The position numbers and the translations under genes were made by a program. Shown one piece after another: positions 43,314 to 53,697 of a stretch of 64,000 nt of DNA. Each line of letters starts with the position of its first letter. Position 1 is the first letter of the stretch. The stretch is from Actinomyces sp. B33. Its GTDB lineage: Bacteria > Actinomycetota > Actinomycetes > Actinomycetales > Actinomycetaceae. The DNA is taken from NCBI RefSeq assembly GCF_028437565.1, contig NZ_JAMRYR010000001.1, forward strand, positions 186,001 through 250,000, read 5' to 3'. Below the pieces are notes generated by a model. That model was given only the letters and a program-made list of their open reading frames with translations, had not been told where the DNA came from and did not search any database.

Positions 43314-44567
43314 TCACGGGCGCACGCAGCGCTCCGCCGCCTCCTCACGCGCACCCGAAGCCTCCACGGCCCCCGGCTCGGCCAGGAGGCGCACCGTATC
43401 CGCCTGCGCCCCCGGACGATCCCGGAGCACATCGGCGAGGACAGCCTCCCTCTCGTCCCTGCGGCAGTCCCCACGGGCGGCCGCGACCGCGCGCACCGAC
43501 TCGGCCACCGCGTCCACCAGGAGCGGGCGCATCCACCCCCACGTCCACACCCCGCCTCGCCAGACGAGGACCATCCCGACGACAAGGCCGATCCCGAGAA
43601 CCACAGTGACGACGAGAACACCGGCGTCGAACCGGCCTCCCCCCTGGAGGACCGCCACGGTCGCCTCGACGACGGAAATCGCCAAGATCCCGGTCGCCGC
43701 GACCACGCCGAGGATCAGCAGCGACTCGCTCAACCGGTCGCCCGCTCGCCGGCGATGCCCCGCCCACATCGACAGTCCCAGGATCACGGACAGGACGGAG
43801 AGCCCGCCGAGCAGGGCCAGAGCCCACGGGGCGAGGAACGCCACCGCACCGACGAAGACGACGAACATGAGAACCGCGAACGCGAAGAACGCGCCGAGCC
43901 TCCACCAGGCCCGGAAGCGGAACCTCCACCGCGAGTCGCCGATCGCGCCCCCACGATCAGCGAGCAGATCCCGAGCCGCCATCGGGGACAGGGACACGAC
44001 CCGGGCGAGCCTCTCGACCTGGGACCAGTACGACACCACCGACCCGGTCCCCGTGCTGCGCACCATCAACGGCACCCCGACGATCACCGAATGGACGCCG
44101 AAGACCACGGCGACGAGGACCCAGGCCACGCCATTGCGCATCCCCCACGCCTGCACGCCCAACGCGAACACGATGAGCCCGGACACCATGCAGATGAGGA
44201 GGAGCAGCCACCACACGCGGTTCTCCTGCCCCGCGGTCCACCGCACCTCCGCCAACCAGCCCGACTCGTCGCCGTCCTCGCGCCCGCGGTTCCAGCGCTT
44301 CGGCTGGAGCGTGACGCCCGCCAGCCCCAATGCCGCGATGCCGACCTGGGCCCCGACCAGTGCGCCGAGGTAGTCGTACGCGCCGTCCTCGATGTGGAGC
44401 GCCTCCGCGATCAGGGACAGGTCGTTCGAGGCGCCGGTCAGCACGGAGGTCCCCACGGCGGCCACGCCGTAGGCCGGCACCGCCAGCGACAACGCGAGAA
44501 GGATCAGGTATTTCCTCCACGTCGACCCCTCATCCGCATCGGATGTCCTCGACGGTTTCTGCTCCAT
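43314..44567 (-). CDS. Hypothetical polytopic membrane protein
   Basis: Protein of 417 residues from ATG 44567, with about eight predicted membrane helices. A first pair lies near 20-75, a cluster near 118-170 and another near 228-345. Charged cytoplasmic linkers separate them, and a long Ala/Arg/Glu-rich soluble tail runs from about 350 to 417. No recognised motif. The open frame extends to 44768, but that part is low-complexity Arg/Pro and overlaps degenerate DNA repeats. A GTG at 44579 is another possible start. It is located upstream of the SdrD-like gene in the same direction, with a 374-bp gap. Confidence 0.6.
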   Translation of the reverse strand: MEQKPSRTSDADEGSTWRKYLILLALSLAVPAYGVAAVGTSVLTGASNDLSLIAEALHIEDGAYDYLGALVGAQVGIAALGLAGVTLQPKRWNRGREDGDESGWLAEVRWTAGQENRVWWLLLLICMVSGLIVFALGVQAWGMRNGVAWVLVAVVFGVHSVIVGVPLMVRSTGTGSVVSYWSQVERLARVVSLSPMAARDLLADRGGAIGDSRWRFRFRAWWRLGAFFAFAVLMFVVFVGAVAFLAPWALALLGGLSVLSVILGLSMWAGHRRRAGDRLSESLLILGVVAATGILAISVVEATVAVLQGGGRFDAGVLVVTVVLGIGLVVGMVLVWRGGVWTWGWMRPLLVDAVAESVRAVAAARGDCRRDEREAVLADVLRDRPGAQADTVRLLAEPGAVEASGAREEAAERCVRP

Positions 44568-44650
44568 GGGTTCACGCACCCGCACATCCTCACCGACTCC
44601 CCGCCGCGCGCGCAAACCTCTCCCCGTCCTGCGTGCCCGCCGCGCGCCTC

Positions 44651-44850
44651 CGGCGCGCGGGCGCGAGGGGAAGGCCGCGGTGTGAACGGGGGACAGAACG
44701 CCGCCGTCGGCCCACGGGCGCGAGGAGAGGGCGGCGTCGCCGAGGTGGTGGTTGCAGGCGTGGGGCACCGGCTCACGGGCGCGAAGGAAAGGGCTGGACT
44801 GCGCATCAGGCGCGGCGGGAGATGGAGCGCCGGCCCACGGGTACGAGGAG
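44651..44850. repeat. Degenerate direct repeats with a period of about 61 bp
   Basis: Cores at 44708-44727, 44769-44788 and 44831-44850, with a weaker one at 44651-44670. The intervening sequences are unrelated. The repeats are too diverged and too short for a confident CRISPR call. Confidence 0.4.
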
Positions 44851-44966
44851 CGCGAGCACGAGGGGAGAGCCCTCTTCTCCCGTCCGCTAGCTACCCGCGC
44901 CCGTCCAGGACCGCCGACGCCCCGATGCCGACGAGAACCCGCAGGCCCCGCACCACGCCAACGGCG

Positions 44967-44999
44967 GAGCGCCCGCCCCCGAGAAGGGGACGGGCGCTC
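44967..44999 (-). terminator. pckG terminator hairpin
   Basis: GAGCGCCCG...CGGGCGCTC with inner CCCC/GGGG and loop GAGAA, starting 37 nt beyond the pckG stop. Confidence 0.65.
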
Positions 45000-45035
45000 G
45001 TGATCGCCGATCAGCGGCCGACGGTCAGGCCACGG

Positions 45036-46871
<1,836 letters not shown>

Positions 46872-46984
46872 TTTGCCTCCTGAGGCACTCGGTCATTCGA
46901 GGACGCGGTCGCGCCCTCGACGTACACCCCCCATCATGACGGATCGCCCGGGGATCCGCGCGGGCGCTAAGTCCCTCACCGATG

Positions 46985-47000
46985 TGTGCGACATCGCACA
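46985..47000. promoter_or_regulatory. CRP/GlxR-like palindrome between pckG and the phosphate genes
   Basis: TGTGCGA-CA-TCGCACA, a perfect 7-bp inverted repeat matching TGTG-N8-CACA, the core used by CRP-family regulators. It lies between two divergent genes. Confidence 0.5.
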
Positions 47001-47061
47001 AGCCCCGAATCCGGTGAATAATCGGGGTCCATCAGGTTTTCACGAGGTCCCCGGCCTGCTC

Positions 47062-47067
47062 TACTCT
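47062..47067 (+). promoter_or_regulatory. -10 box of the phoU-like/pit operon
   Basis: TACTCT with a TTTCAC-like -35 18 nt upstream (47038-47043). The leader is about 50 nt long and a GGGAGG site follows. Confidence 0.45.
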
Positions 47068-47123
47068 GAAGGAGCGCCGCGCCCACACCGGGCGCGCCCG
47101 TCGACACACCTGGGAGGCACCCC

Positions 47124-47753
47124 ATGCGGCTAGGCAAGACCGACGCCCCGACCTTCTTCGATCTGTTCGCCCAGCAGGCCTCCGGCCTCGTCACCGCGAC
47201 CTCGCTCCTCGCCTCGATCCTCGGCGCCTCGCCCGCCGAGCGCGTCGCGATCCGCGACCAGCTCCACGACGTCGAGCACAGCGGCGACGAGCTCAACCAC
47301 ACGATCACCCGGCGGATCAACCAGACCTTCGTCACCCCCCTCGACCGCGAGGACCTCGGCCAGCTCGCCTCGAACCTCGACGACTGCATGGACTTCATCG
47401 ACGAGGCCGCCGACCTCTTCGTCGTCTACCGCATCGAAGAGATCCCCGAGCCCATCTCCGCCCTCCTGTCCGACCAGGTCGACATCCTCGCCCGCTGCGC
47501 CGAGCAGACGAACGAGGCGATCCCCTCCCTCAAATCCCCCCTCGACCTGCGCGACTACTGGGTCGAGATCAACCGCCTGGAGAACGAGGGCGACCTGGCC
47601 TACCGGCGCACCCTGACGACGATCTTCGACTCGGGCCTCGACCCGGTGACGATCATCAAGCTCAAAGACATCGTCGAGGTCCTCGAGAAGGCCTGCGACG
47701 CGTACGAGGACCTCGCCAACGGCATCGAGGCGATCGCGGTGAAGGAGTCCTGA
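47124..47753 (+). CDS. DUF47/PhoU-like Pit accessory protein
   Basis: All-helical protein of 209 residues of the DUF47 (PhoU-like) family, regularly encoded with PiT phosphate transporters and thought to control them. Recognisable parts: FFDLFAQQASGLV at the N-terminus, HDVEHSGDELNHTITRRINQTFVTPLDREDL (about 48-80, the family signature), DDCMDFIDEAAD and a C-terminal ACDAYEDLANGIEAI. GGGAGG lies 8 nt before the ATG. The pit gene starts 4 nt after its stop, so they form an operon. Confidence 0.9.
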   Translation: MRLGKTDAPTFFDLFAQQASGLVTATSLLASILGASPAERVAIRDQLHDVEHSGDELNHTITRRINQTFVTPLDREDLGQLASNLDDCMDFIDEAADLFVVYRIEEIPEPISALLSDQVDILARCAEQTNEAIPSLKSPLDLRDYWVEINRLENEGDLAYRRTLTTIFDSGLDPVTIIKLKDIVEVLEKACDAYEDLANGIEAIAVKES

Positions 47754-47757
47754 CACC

Positions 47758-48819
47758 GTGGATCTCAACCTGATCCTCGTCGTCCTCGTCATCGTCATCG
47801 CCCTGGGCTTCGACTACACGAACGGCTTCCACGACGCCGCCAACGCCATCGCCACCTCCGTGTCGACGCGCGCCCTGACCCCCCGGGTCGCCCTCCTCAT
47901 GGCCGCGGTGATGAACGTCGTCGGCGCCCTGCTCGGCACCGAGGTCGCCAAGACCATCGGCGAGGGCATCATCGACATCACCCACTACTCGATGTCGACC
48001 GACCCCGCCCTCCAGCGCGAGGGCCTCGTCATCGTCCTGTCGGCCCTCATCGGCGCCGTCGTCTGGAACCTCATCACCTGGTGGTTCGGCCTCCCCTCGT
48101 CCTCCTCCCACGCCCTCATCGGGGGCCTCGTCGGCGCCGGCCTCGCGTCGTCGACCGTCGTCATGTGGGGCGGCATCCTCAGCCACGTCATCATCCCGAT
48201 GTTCGCCTCCCCCGTCATCGGCTTCCTCCTCGGCTACCTCCTGATGAAGGCGGTCCTGGCGGCGCTGCGCTCCCTGCCGTACCACCGGACGATGCGCCGC
48301 TTCCGGATCCTCCAGACCATCTCGGCCGCCGCCATGGCGCTGGGCCACGGCCTCCAGGACGCGCAGAAGACCATGGGCGTCATCGTCATGGCCCTACTCG
48401 CCGGCGGCTACGGCGAGCACCACAACATCCTCGACCCCGTCTCCGGCGAGATGACGATCCCCCTGTGGGTCAAGCTCGCCGCCGCGACCGCGATCTCGCT
48501 GGGCACGTACTCGGGCGGCTGGAGGATCATGCGGACCCTCGGGCGCCGGATGATCGACCTCGACCCCGCCCGCGGATTCGTCGCCGAGACCGTCGCCGCC
48601 TCCGTCCTCTACCTGTCGGCCTTCGTCCTGCACGCGCCCATCTCGACGACCCACACGATCACCTCCGCGATCCTCGGCGTCGGCGCGACCAAGCGCCTGT
48701 CGGCGGTCCGCTGGGGGGTGGCCGGCAACATCGTCGGCGGCTGGTTCCTCACCCTGCCCGCCGCCGCGGGCGTCGCCGCCGTCATGTTCTGGATCGTCCA
48801 CTTCCTCGTCACCGCCTGA
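47758..48819 (+). CDS. PiT family inorganic phosphate transporter
   Basis: Low-affinity phosphate:cation symporter of 353 residues with about nine or ten membrane helices. Both inverted PiT signatures are visible: DYTNGFHDAANAIAT at about 20-34 and GHGLQDAQKTMGVI at about 200-213. GTG 47758 follows the DUF47 stop by 4 nt; the AAGGAG site lies within the end of that gene. Together with ppk and mutT1 nearby, it forms a phosphate uptake and storage neighbourhood. Confidence 0.94.
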   Translation: MDLNLILVVLVIVIALGFDYTNGFHDAANAIATSVSTRALTPRVALLMAAVMNVVGALLGTEVAKTIGEGIIDITHYSMSTDPALQREGLVIVLSALIGAVVWNLITWWFGLPSSSSHALIGGLVGAGLASSTVVMWGGILSHVIIPMFASPVIGFLLGYLLMKAVLAALRSLPYHRTMRRFRILQTISAAAMALGHGLQDAQKTMGVIVMALLAGGYGEHHNILDPVSGEMTIPLWVKLAAATAISLGTYSGGWRIMRTLGRRMIDLDPARGFVAETVAASVLYLSAFVLHAPISTTHTITSAILGVGATKRLSAVRWGVAGNIVGGWFLTLPAAAGVAAVMFWIVHFLVTA

Positions 48820-48946
48820 CCCCGGCCCCGCCGTCGCGCCCCGCCCGGGACTCGCGTCGGGCCGCCCGGCGCCCGGCCCGCGGCTCCCCCGGCCCCCGGC
48901 TCTCCGGTCCACCCCTGCCCTCCGACCGCCCCGGCCCCCGACTGGG

Positions 48947-49098
48947 CGCGCGCCCGCGCGCGTGTGTGACGATGGGTGGACGAGTTCGTGGGCGAGGGTG
49001 CAGCGGCGCGCGCGCCCGCGCGCGTGTGTGACGATGGACGGCATGAACGAGACGCAGACCCCCGTGCGAACCGCGCGCCCGCGCGTGTGTGACGATGG
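48947..49098. repeat. Three tandem promoter-like direct repeats
   Basis: The core CGCGCCCGCGCGCG plus GTGTGTGACGATGG occurs three times; the last 14 bases are identical at 48962-48975, 49024-49037 and 49085-49098 (spacing 62 and 61). The sequences between copies are unrelated. In copies 2 and 3 the GACGAT part lies 7 and 6 nt before an ATG (49043) and a GTG (49103) respectively, the leaderless promoter spacing seen elsewhere here. Confidence 0.7.
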
Positions 49099-49102
49099 GG
49101 AC

Positions 49103-49552
49103 GTGAACGCCTCCCCCGCCCCCCGCCGCGCCCTCGCCCTCGCCGCCGGCCTCGGCCTCGCCGCAGCAGCAGCGGGGATCGCCGGATGCTCCAACGCCTC
49201 CGTCCTGTCCCTCGACGTCGGCGACTGCCTCCACCTGCCCGAATCGAACTCCGTCGTCACCGTCGCGACCACCCCCTGCTCCGACCCCCACCAGGCGGAG
49301 GTCAGCACGGTCGTCGGCCTCGACGACGGCGACTTCCCCGGCGACGCCGCCCTCAACTCGCGCGCCGAAACCGCGTGCGTCGACGGCTTCCAGGACTACG
49401 TCGCCAGCCCCTACGTCAGCTCCGCCCTCGACGTCACCTGGCTCGTCCCCACACGGGAGTCCTGGGCCCAGGGGGACCGCCAGATCATCTGTCTCGTGCG
49501 CACCATGGACGCCGAGACCCTCACCCGATCGGTCAAGGGCTCCGGCCTGTGA
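49103..49552 (+). CDS. Septum-formation-domain lipoprotein
   Basis: Secreted lipoprotein of 149 residues from GTG 49103. The signal peptide has a hydrophobic Ala/Leu core and the lipobox GIAGC. The mature part matches the septum-formation family domain found in many actinobacterial exported proteins: SLDVGDCLHL, then TPCSDPHQAEVSTVV and a C-terminal CLVRTMDAE, with four Cys that could pair. The start is chosen because GACGAT lies 6 nt upstream and the n-region SPAPRR is proper for a signal peptide; an ATG at 49043 would add 20 unlikely residues. Its exact role is unknown. Confidence 0.7.
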   Translation: MNASPAPRRALALAAGLGLAAAAAGIAGCSNASVLSLDVGDCLHLPESNSVVTVATTPCSDPHQAEVSTVVGLDDGDFPGDAALNSRAETACVDGFQDYVASPYVSSALDVTWLVPTRESWAQGDRQIICLVRTMDAETLTRSVKGSGL

Positions 49553-49569
49553 CGTGACGCCGCCCCCGA

Positions 49570-49860
49570 TCAGCCGAAGCGCCCCGAGATCCAGTCCTCC
49601 GCGGCCCGCTCGGACGGGCGAAAGAACACCAGTCCCGTGTCGTCGAACTCGACGAGCACGCCCGGCCGGCCCCTGTCCCCCAGGGTGAAGAACCTCGTCT
49701 TGTCGCAGACGCGCGCCGCCTGCTGCATGTTGCGGGCGACGATCGACGCGTCGGGCGCTGGAACACCATGCCGACGGCGCGGATCGGGACGAGCTTGGGC
49801 TCTCCGTTCTGCCGCACGGTATCCGGCGGCGCATATCGGCGCTTCGGCGTCCCACCGCGG
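49570..49860 (-). pseudogene. Decayed phosphate ABC transporter ATPase (pstB remnant)
   Basis: Two pieces of PstB survive on the minus strand. The 5' piece has [16 protein letters not shown] (Q-loop region). The 3' piece reads [14 protein letters not shown], then [16 protein letters not shown] and ends DWISGRFG with a stop at 49570, the characteristic PstB C-terminus. They are joined near 49750 in different frames, with the signature motif and Walker B missing, and no Walker A upstream. High-affinity phosphate uptake by this copy is therefore lost. It lies between the PiT system and mutT1-ppk. Confidence 0.75.
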
Positions 49861-49925
49861 TTCACGCTGCGGAGCTCAGGCGCCCGTCCTCCCGGGCCCG
49901 GGCGAATGGCCGGCGACCACTCGGT

Positions 49926-50978
49926 TCAGAACGCGAATGCGTCCTTCGTCCGCGTGACGTGCCTCTCGGCGGCGATGACGCCGGGGCCGTCGGGGCCGTG
50001 GGACACGTGGGCGACGAGGAGGCCGGCCGTGGGCAGCCAGGGCCCGGCCTGCGGCAGTGCGGCGCGCACGGAGGCCGGCGCGGCCCGGGCGATGGGGTCG
50101 AGCAGGACGGGGATCGTCGGCCGGTGGACGCAGACGACGACCGGCGCGTGCGGGCGGTCGACGAGGCCGGCGACGAAGCGGCGGGCCGCGTCCGGGTCGG
50201 CGGCGACGGCCTCCTCGGACAGCTCGGGCGCCCACGAGACGGGCGCCCCGCCGAGCCCCGCCCAGGGGGCCAGGGTCCGCGCGCACCGCTCCCACGGCGA
50301 CGACACCGCGGATTGAACGCCGAAGGCCGAGAGGAGCCCCATGAGGTCGACGGCCTGGCGGGACCCGATGCGGGTCAGCGGACGGTCCTTCTCCGACCCG
50401 TCCCAGCGGGCCCGGGGCTCGGCCTTCGCATGACGGGCGAGGATCAGGGTCGAGGTGACGAGTCCCCCCTCGCGCGCCCTGCCGACGACCTCGGCGAGGA
50501 GGCGCCGGTCCCCGCGCCTGGTCAGCATCCCATCGGCCGTCCGCACGCCGGCCCACCGGGCCTCGTCGATCTCCGAGGCGGGGGCGCGACCGACGGGGGG
50601 CCGGGTCGCCAGGACGGGGCCGTCGGCGCCGGAGGGGGCGACAGAGCCCACCCAGTAGCGGACCTCCTTCGTCTGCCCGGATCCGAGGCGGTAGCGCTGA
50701 GTCGTCAGAGGCGCGCCGAGGACGACGGCCAGGCCCGTCTCCTCCTCGACCTCGCGGACGGCCGCCGACACGATCGGCTCGCTCGCCTCCGCCTTGCCCT
50801 TGGGCCACGACCAGTCCTTGTACCGGGGGCGGTGGACCATGAGGACCTCGAGGTCGCGCTCGTCGATGGGTTCTCCGGCGACGGGCGTCCGCCCCGGGTC
50901 GGCGAACCGCCACACCACGGCGCCGGCGGCGCGCACGAGTCGCGTCGGGATCGGTGCGGGGCGGGGCGGACGGGACAC
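49926..50978 (-). CDS. mutT1: MutT1-like NUDIX hydrolase / histidine phosphatase fusion
   Basis: Two-domain enzyme of 350 residues like mycobacterial MutT1. An N-terminal Nudix domain carries its box at 61-83 (GKAEASEPIVSAAVREVEEETGL, written here only to mark the span). A C-terminal histidine-phosphatase (SixA-type) domain carries the RHAKAEP motif (H183) and a later VCVHRPTIP. MutT1 breaks down oxidised nucleotides and dinucleoside polyphosphates. The mutT1-ppk order is conserved in actinobacteria and is seen here. GTG 50978 is the start: TACCCT lies 6 nt upstream; an ATG at 51044 would add 22 unlikely residues. Confidence 0.88.
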   Translation of the reverse strand: MSRPPRPAPIPTRLVRAAGAVVWRFADPGRTPVAGEPIDERDLEVLMVHRPRYKDWSWPKGKAEASEPIVSAAVREVEEETGLAVVLGAPLTTQRYRLGSGQTKEVRYWVGSVAPSGADGPVLATRPPVGRAPASEIDEARWAGVRTADGMLTRRGDRRLLAEVVGRAREGGLVTSTLILARHAKAEPRARWDGSEKDRPLTRIGSRQAVDLMGLLSAFGVQSAVSSPWERCARTLAPWAGLGGAPVSWAPELSEEAVAADPDAARRFVAGLVDRPHAPVVVCVHRPTIPVLLDPIARAAPASVRAALPQAGPWLPTAGLLVAHVSHGPDGPGVIAAERHVTRTKDAFAF

Positions 50979-50984
50979 ATCCCC

Positions 50985-50990
50985 AGGGTA
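50985..50990 (-). promoter_or_regulatory. Leaderless -10 box (mutT1)
   Basis: TACCCT on the minus strand, 6 nt before GTG 50978. Confidence 0.55.
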
Positions 50991-51150
50991 CCGGCACCGC
51001 ATCAGGCCCGCCGCACGTCCCTCCCCCGACGCGGCACTGCCCACCGACGAACCGGTCGTCCTCCGGCCGTCGGCCCCGTCCCTCAGCGCGGGGGCAGCAT
51101 GGGAGCACCGCCGCCGACGGCGACGAGGCCCCGCCCGCCGGCGCGCGCGT

Positions 51151-53508
51151 TCAGCGCCCGTGAGAGCGCGCCGCGACCTCGGCCATGAGCTCGGCCTGCA
51201 CGTCCCGCAGCGGCCGCCCGTCCTTGGCGGTCGCCCGACGCCGCCACTTGTCCGACTTGCGCAGCGCCCACGAGGCCGTCGAATCGTCGACGCCCCGGCG
51301 GATCAGACCCGCCAGGTAGGAGACCTGATCGGGGTCGACGATCCGCACGAGGGCCTCGACGCGGCGGTCGAGGTTGCGGTGCATGAGGTCCGCCGACCCG
51401 ATCCACACCTCCTCCGCCCCCTGCGGGCCGAACGCGTAGATCCGCGAGTGCTCGAGGAACCGCCCGAGGATCGACCTCACCCGGATGTTCTCCGACAGGC
51501 CCGGCACCCCCGCGCGGATCGCGCAGATGCCGCGGACCTGGATGTCGACGGGCACCCCCGCCTGCGAGGCCCGGTAGAGCGCGTCGATGACGGCCTCGTC
51601 GACCGCGGAGTTCACCTTGATGCCGATCCACGCGTCCCCGCCGGCCTTCCTGCGGGCGATCTGCCCGTGGATGCGCTCGACGAGCCCGTCGCGGATCGAC
51701 AGGGGGGCGACGAGGAGGCGGCGGAACGTCGAGCGGGGCGCGTAGCCCGAAAGCTGGTTGAACAGGCGCGTGAGATCCTGGGCGACGTCCCGGTCGCAGG
51801 TGAGCAGGCCGAGGTCCTCGTAGCCGCGGGCCGTCCTCGGATGGTAGTTGCCGGTGCCGACGTGGCAGTAGCGGCGCAGCCCGTCGTCCTCGGAGCGCAC
51901 GACGAGGGACAGCTTGCAGTGGGTCTTGAGGCCGACCATGCCGTAGACGACGTGGACGCCGGCGCGCTCGAGCTGGCGCCCCCACCCGATATTCGCCTCC
52001 TCGTCGAAACGCGCCTTGATCTCGACGATGGCGACGACCTGCTTGCCGGACTGGGCGGCCTCGATGAGGGCGGACACGATCGGCGAGTCCCCGGACGTGC
52101 GGTACAGGGTCTGCTTGATGGCGAGCACCTTGGGATCGCGCGCCGCCTGCGTGATGAACGCCTGGACGGAGGTCGCGAAAGAGTCGTAGGGGTGGTGGAG
52201 GAGGACGTCGCGCTCGCGGATGCGGGCGAACAGGTCGGGGGTCGACGGGTCGACGCCGACGAGCCCGAGGGCGGTGCCGGGCACGTGCGGCCGGTATTTG
52301 AGGCGGGGCAGGTCGAGGTCGTGGAGCTCGTCGCACAGCGTGAGGTCCAGGGGCGCGGGCAGGGCGAAGACGTCGGCGGGCTCGATCTCGAGCCTGTCGA
52401 CGAGGAAGTCGAGGACGAAGGGGGAGACGGTCTCCTCGACCTCGAGGCGGACGACGGGGCCGAAGCGGCGGCGCTGGAGCCCGACCTCCATGGCGGCCAG
52501 GAGGGACTCGGCGTCGCCCTCCTCGACTTCGAGGTCCTCGTTGCGGGTCACCCGGAAGGCGTGCGCCTCGACGATCTCGACGCCGGGGAAGAGGTGGTCG
52601 AGGTGGACGCGGATGACGTCCTCCAAGGTGATGACGTCGAAGGCCCCGGAGTCGACGGCCCGGGTCAGGGGGACGGCGCCGCACCCGGGGCCGACGGCGA
52701 CGAGGCGGGGCAGGGAGGCGGGGACTTTGACTCGGGCGAAGTGCAGTTTGCCGGTCAAGGGGTTCTTGACGACGACCCCGAGGTTGAGGGACAGGCCGGA
52801 GATGTAGGGGAACGGGTGGGAGGGGTCGACGGCCAAGGGCGTGAGGACGGGGAAGATCTGGCGGCGGAAGTAGCGGGTGAGCTCGGTGCGGGCATCGTCG
52901 TCGAGGTCGTCCCAGCGGCGCAGGTGGACGCCCTCGTCGGCCAGGGCGGGCAGGAGGGTCTTGCGCAGTCCGCGGGCTTGGCGCTCGACGAGGTCCCGGG
53001 TGCGCCTGCGCAGGGCGTCGAGGAGGCGGCGCGGCTCGATCCCGGAGGCGCCGGTGCGGGCGATGCCGGCGCTCAGGCGGCTTTTGAGGCCGGCGACGCG
53101 GACCATGTAGAACTCGTCGAGGTTGGAGGAGAAGATCGCGGAGAACCACGCGCGTTCGAGGAGGGGGAGGGCCTCGTCCTCGGATTGTTCGAGGACTCGC
53201 TGGTTGAAGTCGAGCCACGACAGCTCGCGGTCGGCGAAGCGCCCGTCGGGCAGGGGCCAGTCCTCGCCCAGGGGGTGAGACAGGTCGACGTCGGCGGGGA
53301 CGTCGACGAGGGCGCGGGCCCGGGCGTCCGCGTCGTCGTCGTACTCCCAGTCCTCGTGCTCGACGCCGACGAGGCGATCGCGCGCCGACGCGGGGATCAG
53401 CATCTCGGCGGCGAGGGCGGTCTCGACGGCGAAGTCGGGCGTCTCTGCGGGGGCCGACTGGTCCCCGTGGCGATCGGGGGGAGCGGGGGCGGTGTCGTCG
53501 GCTGCCAT
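51151..53508 (-). CDS. ppk: Polyphosphate kinase
   Basis: PPK1 of 785 residues, builds inorganic polyphosphate from ATP. It has an acidic N-terminal extension of about 85 residues, then the canonical start of the N domain ([34 protein letters not shown]). The catalytic core has [14 protein letters not shown] (phosphorylated His, about 530), [10 protein letters not shown] and the second-domain [16 protein letters not shown] (second His). CAGGAGG lies 4 nt before ATG 53508; the open frame continues far upstream but without PPK sequence. It diverges from arc and is followed by mutT1. Confidence 0.95.
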   Translation of the reverse strand: MAADDTAPAPPDRHGDQSAPAETPDFAVETALAAEMLIPASARDRLVGVEHEDWEYDDDADARARALVDVPADVDLSHPLGEDWPLPDGRFADRELSWLDFNQRVLEQSEDEALPLLERAWFSAIFSSNLDEFYMVRVAGLKSRLSAGIARTGASGIEPRRLLDALRRRTRDLVERQARGLRKTLLPALADEGVHLRRWDDLDDDARTELTRYFRRQIFPVLTPLAVDPSHPFPYISGLSLNLGVVVKNPLTGKLHFARVKVPASLPRLVAVGPGCGAVPLTRAVDSGAFDVITLEDVIRVHLDHLFPGVEIVEAHAFRVTRNEDLEVEEGDAESLLAAMEVGLQRRRFGPVVRLEVEETVSPFVLDFLVDRLEIEPADVFALPAPLDLTLCDELHDLDLPRLKYRPHVPGTALGLVGVDPSTPDLFARIRERDVLLHHPYDSFATSVQAFITQAARDPKVLAIKQTLYRTSGDSPIVSALIEAAQSGKQVVAIVEIKARFDEEANIGWGRQLERAGVHVVYGMVGLKTHCKLSLVVRSEDDGLRRYCHVGTGNYHPRTARGYEDLGLLTCDRDVAQDLTRLFNQLSGYAPRSTFRRLLVAPLSIRDGLVERIHGQIARRKAGGDAWIGIKVNSAVDEAVIDALYRASQAGVPVDIQVRGICAIRAGVPGLSENIRVRSILGRFLEHSRIYAFGPQGAEEVWIGSADLMHRNLDRRVEALVRIVDPDQVSYLAGLIRRGVDDSTASWALRKSDKWRRRATAKDGRPLRDVQAELMAEVAARSHGR

Positions 53509-53633
53509 GAGGCCTCCTGAGGGGGTCGGTGTCCGGCCAGTCGAGGGCGCCGACCGCTGCTCGCCGGGCGGCGGCGCCGGGTTCCTCGGCGTCGCTCGGG
53601 AGGAGAGGTCTTCCGCCTCGGTGCGCTCCTCCC

Positions 53634-53639
53634 TAAGAT
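53634..53639 (+). promoter_or_regulatory. -10 box of the pupylation operon
   Basis: TAAGAT followed by a leader of about 55 nt with AAGGAG 7-8 nt before the arc ATG. It is the only good box in the 189-bp divergent region. Confidence 0.45.
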
Positions 53640-53697
53640 AGCCGCCAGCCGCCGCACGGGATAGGCGGGCGGCGATGTCGGTGCAAAGGAGCAGCGC

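Larger units (their letters stand above)
44568..45035. other. Intergenic gap with degenerate repeats and the pckG terminator
   Basis: No gene supported. It contains four degenerate copies of a core of about 20 bp like CGGCYCACGGGYRCGARGAG at 44651, 44708, 44769 and 44831 (periods 57, 61, 62 bp), and the pckG terminator hairpin at 44967-44999. Confidence 0.5.

Noticed and set aside
44651-44850. CRISPR array
   Set aside because: Period fits, but repeats are short, diverged and not palindromic, and no cas genes are present. Listed only as degenerate repeats.
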